A stretch of DNA of 5,565 nt from positions 1-5,565 of the forward strand of contig DHFM01000054.1 in assembly GCA_002400405.1 (NCBI GenBank). The letters run 5' to 3'. Every line of letters begins with the position of its first letter. Within the stretch, counting starts at the first letter, position 1. Position numbers and translations under genes: made by a program. The stretch comes from Candidatus Moranbacteria bacterium UBA4824 (GTDB lineage: Bacteria; Patescibacteriota; Minisyncoccia; Moranbacterales; UBA2206). The notes beneath the pieces were generated by a model. It worked only from the letters and a program-made list of their open reading frames with translations. It did no database searches and was not told the DNA's origin. Shown here piece by piece: positions 1 through 4,930 of this stretch.

Positions 1-26
1 AGAGACGCAACATGTTGCGTCTCTAC
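1..26. repeat. Perfect palindrome within the recombinase reading frame
   Basis: Positions 1-24 are a perfect 24-bp palindrome with half-site AGAGACGCAACA. It is followed by AC at 25-26, so the full unit is probably a 28-bp palindrome with outer GT/AC whose first two bases lie outside the window. It stays open in the recombinase frame, where it encodes V-E-T-Q-H-V-A-S. The place corresponds to the loop between the beta-hairpin and the HxxR helix. Similar GTAGAGACGC-type palindromes are dispersed in some bacterial genomes, from general recollection; copy number here cannot be seen. Confidence 0.75.
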
Positions 27-704
27 ATTCTTATTTTTCTTCTTAAATTTCGCCAACCCTTTCACATCCCGCACAAACAGCGCCGGATCGATATCTTCTC
101 TTTTTTTGAGATACTCCCGAAGAGATGCGGAAGCTGTGTCGGAGATAAAAACTACTCTAATCTTATTACCCTTGCCTCGCACACTCAATTCTCCGCTTTT
201 TAGATTTAACTTATCACGATTAATGCTAGTAAGTTCAGAAACTCGAAGCCCGGCTGAGAAAAGCAGTTCCATAATCGCCCGATCACGCAAAGATTTGAAG
301 CTAACTCCGCCGGCTGAGTCCAAAATTCTTTCTACTTCCGTATTTTCCAAAAAATCCACCTCTCGCTCAGGCGTTTTTCCAATTTCCACTTTTTCTGCCT
401 GCAATGTTTTGACATCTCTTTTGGCCAAATATTTCAAAAAGCATCGAATGGCGATAATGTAGTAATTTTGCGTTATTTTCTTGAGATTTTGACCTTTTTC
501 ATTGACAAATCGATTGAGATAGAGGCGAAAATTTCGAATTAAGTCATCATTAATGTCTTTAGGATCACTAATTTTTGCCCAAAATAAAAATTTTTCCAAA
601 TAACGATCATAATTTTCAATCGTTTTAGGTGAACGCTGTTTTTCTACTTCAAGATATTCCAAAAATTGAGTTTTATAATCTCTGATATTCATATTATGCG
701 ACAT
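1..704 (-). CDS. Tyrosine recombinase, XerC/XerD-like (C-terminus cut by window edge)
   Basis: A tyrosine site-specific recombinase, which cuts and rejoins DNA through a covalent 3'-phosphotyrosine link; Xer members resolve chromosome dimers at dif. About 234 residues are visible. Residues 8-100 form the N-terminal SAM-like DNA-binding domain (EYLEVEKQRSPKTIENYDRYL is the typical core-binding helix pair). The catalytic domain starts near 115. It shows the first catalytic arginine, R154, in AGLRVSELTS, and the beta-hairpin lysine, K178, in VRGKGNKIRVVFI. The HxxR box, second His/Trp and nucleophilic Tyr lie beyond the edge, so activity cannot be judged. The start at 704 is the first ATG after a TATAAT box that ends only 11 bases upstream. 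A second ATG at 692 is possible. Neither has a Shine-Dalgarno site. Residues 227-234 are encoded by a palindrome that looks like an in-frame insertion. CPR genomes often have one Xer protein, so XerC and XerD cannot be told apart here; phage or element integrase is less likely. Confidence 0.9.
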   Translation of the reverse strand, partial: MSHNMNIRDYKTQFLEYLEVEKQRSPKTIENYDRYLEKFLFWAKISDPKDINDDLIRNFRLYLNRFVNEKGQNLKKITQNYYIIAIRCFLKYLAKRDVKTLQAEKVEIGKTPEREVDFLENTEVERILDSAGGVSFKSLRDRAIMELLFSAGLRVSELTSINRDKLNLKSGELSVRGKGNKIRVVFISDTASASLREYLKKREDIDPALFVRDVKGLAKFKKKNKNVETQHVAS

Positions 705-715
705 TAATTAATTTC

Positions 716-743
716 ATTATACCCTATAATTTTCATTTGACAA
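716..743 (-). promoter_or_regulatory. Promoter of the recombinase gene
   Basis: On the minus strand, TTGTCA (743-738) and a perfect TATAAT (721-716) are separated by 16 bases, a near-consensus sigma-70 promoter. The predicted transcription start is about 709, only five bases before the ATG at 704. The mRNA would therefore be nearly leaderless. The -35 box overlaps the -35 box of the opposite promoter. Confidence 0.65.
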
Positions 744-765
744 AAAGCCTCTCAAGGGCTATACT
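737..765 (+). promoter_or_regulatory. Promoter of the LysM-CHAP gene
   Basis: A consensus TTGACA (737-742) and TATACT (760-765) are separated by exactly 17 bases, a strong sigma-70-type promoter. The predicted start of transcription is about 772. That gives a leader of about 31 bases before the ATG at 803, and argues that translation begins well upstream of the TTG at 1038. Confidence 0.8.
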
Positions 766-802
766 GTCTTAGAAGTAAATATTAGGGTTTTAGAAGAAAA
801 AA

Positions 803-2030
803 ATGCCTTTTTAAAAGGCTTTTTCCAATCAAAACCACAAGAAAGACCAACCCTATTAGTAAACTAATAGATAGCGTAAAAAAACTTCCTATTCGAGAGA
901 ATCTACAACTTATAAGAAACCAAGTTCACATCAAACAAAAGGTTGTTGCGACTTTCATAAAAGAACGTCGTACTATAAAAATCCTTCATCTGTTTCGAAA
1001 TTATTCCGCCTTTGCCGTTGTCGTTTCGAGTGCTTTCTTGGTTTCGGCTACTAATCTAGCCGCAGGACGCGAGTCCAGTGGTTTTTTGTTTGGCTATTTT
1101 GGCGAAAATGAAAACTATGAAAACCCACTAAAAGACACAATGTTTTTGAAAACTGCAGGAAAAAACAGTGCTACTCTGGCTGGATTGTCCAAGGCGAAAA
1201 CATTACCTGACCCAAAAAATGCCAGATTAGAGCGCGAAGATGAATCGATGATAATCCAAGGACAAGCGCTAGTTGCCGGAAACAGCCCCGTCAAGAAAGA
1301 TCCTGAGGAAGATGGAGGTGTTATTATCTATGAAGTCAAAGAAGGCGATACTGTTGGAGCTATTGCCTCGGCTAATCATATTTCTATTAACACTATTTTA
1401 TGGTCCAATGAATTGGACAATGTTGATTCAATTAAACCTGGTGACAAAATTTTTATCCTGCCCGTATCTGGTCTTAATCATAAAGTCAAAAGTGGAGAAA
1501 CAATTGATAATATCGCCTCTAAATACAAAGCGGATAAAAATAAGATTATCGCTTTTAACAATCTGCCGGCCAATGGAGATTTGGAAGTCGGCCAAGAAAT
1601 TACTATTCCTGATGGGCAAAAAGAAGTTCCGCGTCCCGCGCCTTCCGTTTCCAGCCCGCTTAATATTGCTGAGCGTCCTTATGAATCATTTTCTGCCGGA
1701 AAGAAACTTGATGGCAAAGCTGGTACAGGACATCGATTCCCTTATGGCTATTGTACCTGGTATGTCGCTCAAAAAAGATATGTACCTTGGGGCGGAAACG
1801 CTGGCACTTGGCTCTATCATGCCAAAGCCGCGGGTTATTCCACGGGACGATCTCCACGTGTTGGAGCAATTATGGTGACTTCCGAATCTTGGTGGGGACA
1901 CGTGGCAATTGTAGAAAAAGTTTCCGGTTCCTCTATTACTGTTTCTGAAATGAATTATGTTAAATTTGCCAAAAAAAGCACCCGAACTTTAGATTCAAAA
2001 TCTAGAGTGATTAAGGGATTCATTTATTAA
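803..2030 (+). CDS. Membrane-anchored LysM-LysM-CHAP cell-wall hydrolase, start frame disrupted
   Basis: A probable peptidoglycan amidase or endopeptidase exported to the cell wall. The frame is stop-free from 786 to 2030, but its first usable start codon is TTG 1038, which would remove half of the membrane segment. ATG 803 sits 31 bases after the predicted transcription start and lies one frame off: it reads Met-Pro-Phe-stop. Skipping one T in the run 808-812 joins it to the main frame, giving 408 residues. In that numbering there is a basic N-terminus (1-66), a membrane segment or signal anchor (68-88, YSAFAVVVSSAFLVSATNLA), an acidic linker, LysM 1 (about 172-221, EVKEGDTVGAIAS), LysM 2 (about 223-270, KVKSGETIDNIAS), a Pro/Ser linker, and a C-terminal CHAP domain (about 305-408). 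The likely catalytic Cys is in YGYCTWYV, the His in WGHVAIVE, and a third polar residue in SEMNY. LysM binds GlcNAc-containing glycan and CHAP cuts the peptide part. Domain calls are firm; the start is not. Confidence 0.85.
805..825 (+). other. Small hairpin followed by T5, overlapping the CHAP start
   Basis: GCCTTT (805-810) pairs with AAAGGC (814-819) around a TTA loop and is followed by TTTTT (820-824). An A7 run (797-803) precedes it. The shape is that of a short intrinsic terminator 35-50 bases after a strong promoter, so it could act as an attenuator. It overlaps the ATG and the apparent frameshift, so it may simply be coding sequence with a symmetric look. Confidence 0.3.
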
Positions 2031-2042
2031 GTAGCTAGTATA

Positions 2043-2060
2043 AAGTAGTAAGTAGTAAGT
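2043..2060. repeat. Heptamer tandem repeat AAGTAGT, about 2.5 copies
   Basis: Two perfect AAGTAGT units (2043-2049, 2050-2056) and a partial third follow the CHAP stop codon. It is the shortest of four heptanucleotide arrays between 2043 and 2391. A related AAGTAGTA is seen near the right edge (5551-5558). Confidence 0.6.
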
Positions 2061-2071
2061 AAAATAGGCTT

Positions 2072-2105
2072 AATTAAAAAATCCCCGAGGGGGGATTTTT
2101 TAATT
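2072..2105. terminator. Bidirectional intrinsic terminator between CHAP and uvrD
   Basis: A perfect 15-bp stem (2072-2086 with 2091-2105) has a GAGG loop. Its core is CCCC/GGGG and its outer part is A6 on one side and T6 on the other, so each strand ends in a T run. The hairpin lies 41 bases after each of the two converging stop codons (2030 plus, 2147 minus), and both transcripts can end here. Confidence 0.88.
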
Positions 2106-2108
2106 GCT

Positions 2109-2143
2109 TTCTACCTTCTACCTTCTACCTTCTACTTTCTACT
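2109..2143. repeat. Heptamer tandem repeat TTCTACC, five copies
   Basis: Three perfect TTCTACC units (2109-2129) are followed by two TTCTACT units (2130-2143). The array begins four bases after the terminator stem and ends three bases before the uvrD stop codon, so it fills the 3' untranslated region of uvrD. Confidence 0.8.
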
Positions 2144-2146
2144 TTT

Positions 2147-4417
2147 TTATATTTTCTCTAAATTCGCGATAGAAGCAGAAAGTTTTTTGAGCCCCGCCTT
2201 AGAAAAAGCCACGGTGATTATGTCACCTTGACTCGCAACAATCAAGCCATCGCCAAAAACCTCGTGTCTCACTCGATCACCATCTTTGAAGCATGAAGCA
2301 TGAAGCATGAAGCATGAAGCATTTTTTCCCGAACCTTGCTTAATCCTATCTCTTTGTTTTTTGTTATATGTTTCATGTTTCATGTTATATGACTCAAGTA
2401 GATGCTCCGGCACATCTTCCAAAAATCGCGAAGAAGCATTGATTTGGGTGGAACCAAAAATGTTTCGCATGCGGGTAAAAAGCAGATAGACTTTTTCCAT
2501 GGCGCGCGTGATTCCCACATACATCAGGCGTCTCTCTTCTTCCATATCAGAGTCGCTAAGCATACTTCTGGAATGTGGCAAAATTCCTTCTTCGAGTCCC
2601 GCGATAAACACAATTTTAAATTCCAATCCCTTGGCGCTGTGGAGCGTCATAAGATGCACCGCATCCTTTGCTTGATCAATATTATCCGTGTCAGAAACTA
2701 AAGCTACTTCTTCTAGAAATAATTTCAAAGCCTCAACTGGTTCATAATCATTATATTTTTTTGCAACGGTAAGAAGTTCTCTAACATTTTCATTTCTCAT
2801 TTCTCCCTCTTCAGTTCCATCCATTAAAAATTTTTCGTATCCGGATTCACTATATACTTTTTGAATGAAATCAGTGAGTGGTAATTTTTCCTTTAGCTCT
2901 GACATCCGCTGTATAAATTCGCAAAATTTTACAATCGCATCTAATTTTGAACTTAATATTTTTTTATCATTCAAGTCAGATATCTTCAAACCAACAGTTA
3001 TCAAATCTATTGTATTTTCTTTGGATATTTTTATCCACTTATTCAGCGTAACGTCGCCAATTCCTCGTCTTGGTTCATTGATTATCCGCTCCAGCGAAGT
3101 TTCATCATTAAAATTATTTATCACTCGCAAATATGCAATTATATCCTTAATCTCTTTTCTTTGATAAAATTTTACTCCACCAATAATTCTATAGGGAATA
3201 GAATTTCTAAGCATCGCTTCTTCAATCATTCGAGACTGTGCATTGGTTCGATAGAGAACTACAAAATCGGAAAACTTTAGTTTTCTGTCCTGAGCGAAGT
3301 CGAAGGACCCCGTCCTATTACCACATAACTTCTTTATCTCCTCCACAATAAACTGCGCTTCTTCTTTTTCATCCTCTGCTTCAAAACTAGAAAGAAGATG
3401 ACCGCTTTGATTATCCGTCCAAATTTTTTTGTCTTTACGATTGATGTTTTTTGAAATCACTCCATAAGCCGCATCCAAAATATTTTGCGTCGAGCGATAA
3501 TTTTGTTCAAGTTTGATAACCCGGGCCTCAGGATAATCTTTTTCAAAATCCAAAATATTTTGAATGTTGGCTCCTCGCCACGAATATATGCCTTGCCAGT
3601 CATCGCCCACCACGCACAAATTTTTATATTTTTCCGACAACAATTTCACCAACAAATATTGCGCGCGGTTAGTATCTTGATATTCATCTACCATAATATA
3701 CTCAAAAAAATTCTGATATTTTTCCAAAACTTCTGGAAACTTTTGGAAAAGCTTCACCATAATCATCAAGATATCATCGAAATCCAAAGCGTCTTGATCC
3801 TTCAATTTTTTTTGATAGTTCAAATAAATCTTAGCCACCATTTCTTCAAAATATCCACCCACCCCCGCCAAAAATTCATCCGCGCTCTTGAGTTCATTTT
3901 TCGCATTAGAAATTGCGCCGAGAATTGCTTTTGGCTTGAATTGATCCGTGTTTATTTCCATTTCCTTCATCACTTTCTTCATGAGAGCCAATTGATCCTG
4001 ATCATCAAAAATATTAAACGAGCTTTTATACCCCATTTTTTCAATTTCATGACGCAAAATCCTCACACAAATAGAATGAAAAGTTCCAACCGTCGGCATG
4101 TCATAGCGATGCGAATCTACGAATTCATGCGAATACCGCAAACTATTCGCATCATTCGCATGCTTGTTCGCATTGTTCGCATCGCTACTTAATAACTCTT
4201 TAATCCGTTCTTTCATCTCTCCTGCTGCTTTATTAGTAAAAGTCACTGCCAAAATTCTTCTAGGACTAATCTTTTTTTCACAAATCAAATACGCCACTCG
4301 ATGCGTAAGCGCTCTTGTTTTCCCCGATCCCGCCCCCGCAATAATGAGAACCGGCCCTTCCGTCGTCGTCACTGCTTCTCTTTGCGGAGCATTAAGTTTT
4401 TCCAATATTTCATGCAT
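2147..4417 (-). CDS. uvrD: ATP-dependent 3'-5' DNA helicase, UvrD/PcrA family (SF1A)
   Basis: A superfamily 1A helicase of 756 residues that unwinds DNA in excision repair, mismatch repair or removal of RecA filaments. Motifs in order: Q motif NAPQREAV (9-16), Walker A AGAGSGKT (27-34), Ia VTFTNKAA (58-65), Ib GTFHSICVRIL (111-121), II VDEYQDTN (243-250), III GDDWQGIYSWRGA (271-283), IV LEQNYRST (303-310), V LMTLHSAKGLEF (589-600), VI YVGITRAMEKVYL (633-645). A C-terminal Tudor-like RNA-polymerase-contact domain follows (about 713-756, RVRHEVFGDGLIV). The ATG at 4417 is well fixed, because an in-frame TAG lies two codons upstream (4426-4424). A strong GAGGAGGAG is present but 20 bases away (4446-4438), farther than normal. 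Three stretches look inserted: residues 77-105, 370-378 and 676-710. All are repeat-derived and in loops or linkers, and the helicase core is intact. Motif III has Trp in the usual DDDQ (DDWQ). RecB- or Rep-like proteins lack this C-terminus, so UvrD/PcrA is the best call. Confidence 0.95.
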   Translation of the reverse strand: MHEILEKLNAPQREAVTTTEGPVLIIAGAGSGKTRALTHRVAYLICEKKISPRRILAVTFTNKAAGEMKERIKELLSSDANNANKHANDANSLRYSHEFVDSHRYDMPTVGTFHSICVRILRHEIEKMGYKSSFNIFDDQDQLALMKKVMKEMEINTDQFKPKAILGAISNAKNELKSADEFLAGVGGYFEEMVAKIYLNYQKKLKDQDALDFDDILMIMVKLFQKFPEVLEKYQNFFEYIMVDEYQDTNRAQYLLVKLLSEKYKNLCVVGDDWQGIYSWRGANIQNILDFEKDYPEARVIKLEQNYRSTQNILDAAYGVISKNINRKDKKIWTDNQSGHLLSSFEAEDEKEEAQFIVEEIKKLCGNRTGSFDFAQDRKLKFSDFVVLYRTNAQSRMIEEAMLRNSIPYRIIGGVKFYQRKEIKDIIAYLRVINNFNDETSLERIINEPRRGIGDVTLNKWIKISKENTIDLITVGLKISDLNDKKILSSKLDAIVKFCEFIQRMSELKEKLPLTDFIQKVYSESGYEKFLMDGTEEGEMRNENVRELLTVAKKYNDYEPVEALKLFLEEVALVSDTDNIDQAKDAVHLMTLHSAKGLEFKIVFIAGLEEGILPHSRSMLSDSDMEEERRLMYVGITRAMEKVYLLFTRMRNIFGSTQINASSRFLEDVPEHLLESYNMKHETYNKKQRDRIKQGSGKNASCFMLHASCFKDGDRVRHEVFGDGLIVASQGDIITVAFSKAGLKKLSASIANLEKI
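2288..2322. repeat. Heptamer tandem repeat GAAGCAT, five perfect copies, in uvrD
   Basis: Five identical GAAGCAT units run without interruption. On the minus strand they encode residues 699-710 of the helicase (NASCFMLHASCF), a Cys/Phe/His-rich stretch unlike the rest. They lie in the linker between helicase domain 2A and the Tudor-like C-terminal domain, where length change is tolerated. Confidence 0.9.
2364..2391. repeat. Heptamer tandem repeat TTTCATG/TTATATG, four units, in uvrD
   Basis: Four heptamers in mirror order: TTATATG, TTTCATG, TTTCATG, TTATATG. On the minus strand they encode part of helicase residues 676-685 (SYNMKHETYN). This second array is in the same linker as the GAAGCAT array, 41 bases away. 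Confidence 0.75.
3285..3309. repeat. Short FDFAQDR-coding repeat inside uvrD
   Basis: A 25-bp segment with GTCCT (3287-3291) and AGGAC (3304-3308) as inverted ends encodes helicase residues 370-378 (GSFDFAQDR) on the minus strand. It sits just before KLKFSDFVVLYR, in a surface loop of domain 2A. FDFAQDR-like strings recur in unrelated proteins from environmental genomes, from general recollection, which marks it as a dispersed repeat. Only one copy is in this window. Confidence 0.55.
4104..4187. repeat. Inverted-repeat element, copy A, in-frame inside uvrD
   Basis: The element has perfect 12-bp inverted ends, TAGCGATGCGAA (4104-4115) and TTCGCATCGCTA (4176-4187). A second inner stem is formed by CATGCGAAT (4126-4134) with ATTCGCATG (4154-4162). 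It matches copy B at 72 of 83 positions without gaps. On the minus strand it encodes helicase residues 77-105, between motifs Ia and Ib, where relatives usually have a short loop. All three plus-strand frames and the used minus-strand frame are free of stops. Confidence 0.88.
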
Positions 4418-4472
4418 AATAATCTAATTTTACCACACTCCTCCTCATAGAGCCATAAAAATTTGCCAAACT

Positions 4473-4502
4473 TTCAATTATGTTGTAATGTTGATATATA
4501 AT
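4473..4502 (+). promoter_or_regulatory. Probable rpsO promoter
   Basis: A perfect TATAAT (4497-4502) lies in an AT-rich stretch. The best -35 candidate is weak (TTCAAT, 4473-4478, 18-base spacing). Transcription would start near 4509, just before the structured leader. The -10 box is good; the -35 assignment is doubtful. Confidence 0.45.
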
Positions 4503-4513
4503 AATTCTAACTA

Positions 4514-4561
4514 GCCGACACTGGTTTTCCGAGGGGGAAGTTCTCGCAACGAGTGTTTGGC
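4514..4561 (+). promoter_or_regulatory. Structured rpsO leader, possible S15 autoregulatory three-way junction
   Basis: Three helices can be drawn. P1 pairs GCCGACA (4514-4520) with TGTTTGGC (4554-4561) with one bulged T. P2 pairs TTTTCC (4525-4530) with GGGAAG (4535-4540) around GAGG. P3 pairs CTCG (4543-4546) with CGAG (4550-4553) around CAA. S15 binds a three-way junction in 16S rRNA, and in several bacteria it represses its own mRNA through a mimic of that site. The position, between the promoter and the S15 start codon, fits that role. P1 and P3 could compete for 4552-4553. The fold was made by eye. Confidence 0.5.
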
Positions 4562-4573
4562 CGAAAAAATACT

Positions 4574-4843
4574 ATGGCACTAAATGCAAAGCAAAAAGCA
4601 AAGGCGACGAAAGAAGTAGTAAGACATGAAAAGGACACTGGTTCTCCAGAATATCAAATTGCCCTTTTCTCAGAACAAATTAAAAAACTCACAACTCACC
4701 TCAAAAAGAATGCCAAAGACTTTCATTCTCGCCGAGGACTTTTGAAAATGGTTTCTAAAAGAAAGAAACTAATGGGCTACTTGCAAAAAACCAACGAAAA
4801 AGCCTATAAAACTTTGATCAAAAAGCTTGATTTAAAAGGATAA
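4574..4843 (+). CDS. rpsO: 30S ribosomal protein S15
   Basis: Ribosomal protein S15, a primary binder of the 16S rRNA central domain that nucleates assembly of the platform and contacts the large subunit. The product is 89 residues, the standard family length, and matches from end to end: MALNAKQKAK, the conserved DTGSPEYQIALFSEQI segment, THLKKNAKDFHSRRGLLKMVSKRKKLMGYL with the RNA-binding His-Ser-Arg-Arg, and a C-terminal helix ending KLDLKG. ATG 4574 is chosen over GTG 4553 because family members begin at the Met-Ala-Leu position. There is no Shine-Dalgarno site close to the ATG; the only purine run of that kind, GAGGGGG (4531-4537), is 36 bases away inside the leader structure. The stop is followed at once by repeat copy B. 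In many bacteria rpsO is followed by pnp; here the next gene encodes a NYN nuclease. Confidence 0.97.
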   Translation: MALNAKQKAKATKEVVRHEKDTGSPEYQIALFSEQIKKLTTHLKKNAKDFHSRRGLLKMVSKRKKLMGYLQKTNEKAYKTLIKKLDLKG

Positions 4844-4926
4844 AGCGATGCTAATCTACGAATTTATGCGAATGCCACGAATAATTCGCAGAATTCGCAT
4901 GTTTGTTCGCATTGTTCGTATCGCTA
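4844..4926. repeat. Inverted-repeat element, copy B, filling the rpsO-NYN gap
   Basis: This 83-bp segment starts on the base after the rpsO stop codon and ends four bases before the ATG of the next gene. It matches copy A in uvrD at 72 of 83 positions with no gaps. Its inverted ends are imperfect (AGCGAT/ATCGCT, then mismatches), while the inner stem (TATGCGAAT with ATTCGCATG) is kept with one G-T pair. In the shared rpsO/NYN frame it has no stop codon of its own. It supplies the whole region where the ribosome binding site of the next gene should be. Confidence 0.88.
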
Positions 4927-4930
4927 TTAT

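Noticed and set aside
106..462. Plus-strand open frame of 118 residues
   Set aside because: It is antisense to the recombinase, which has clear family motifs in the other strand; its own product shows no recognisable features.
725..730. Plus-strand TATAAT near 725 as a second promoter for the CHAP gene
   Set aside because: No acceptable -35 box lies 15-19 bases upstream, whereas the TTGACA/TATACT pair just downstream is near perfect.
1273..1878. Plus-strand open frame of 201 residues overlapping the CHAP gene
   Set aside because: It is a shifted frame of the LysM-CHAP sequence; the LysM and CHAP motifs are only in the main frame.
2791..2804. Two CATTTCT heptamers inside uvrD
   Set aside because: Only two copies, and they encode EMRNEN at a place where a similar Arg-x-Glu-Asn segment is expected in the family, so chance or ordinary coding is enough.
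3485..4192. Plus-strand open frame of 235 residues
   Set aside because: It is antisense to the helicase core and is helped open by the stop-free repeat copy A; the sequence is low-complexity and without domain motifs.
4104..4926. CRISPR-like repeat pair
   Set aside because: There are only two copies about 740 bases apart with genes between, with no regular spacers and no cas genes.
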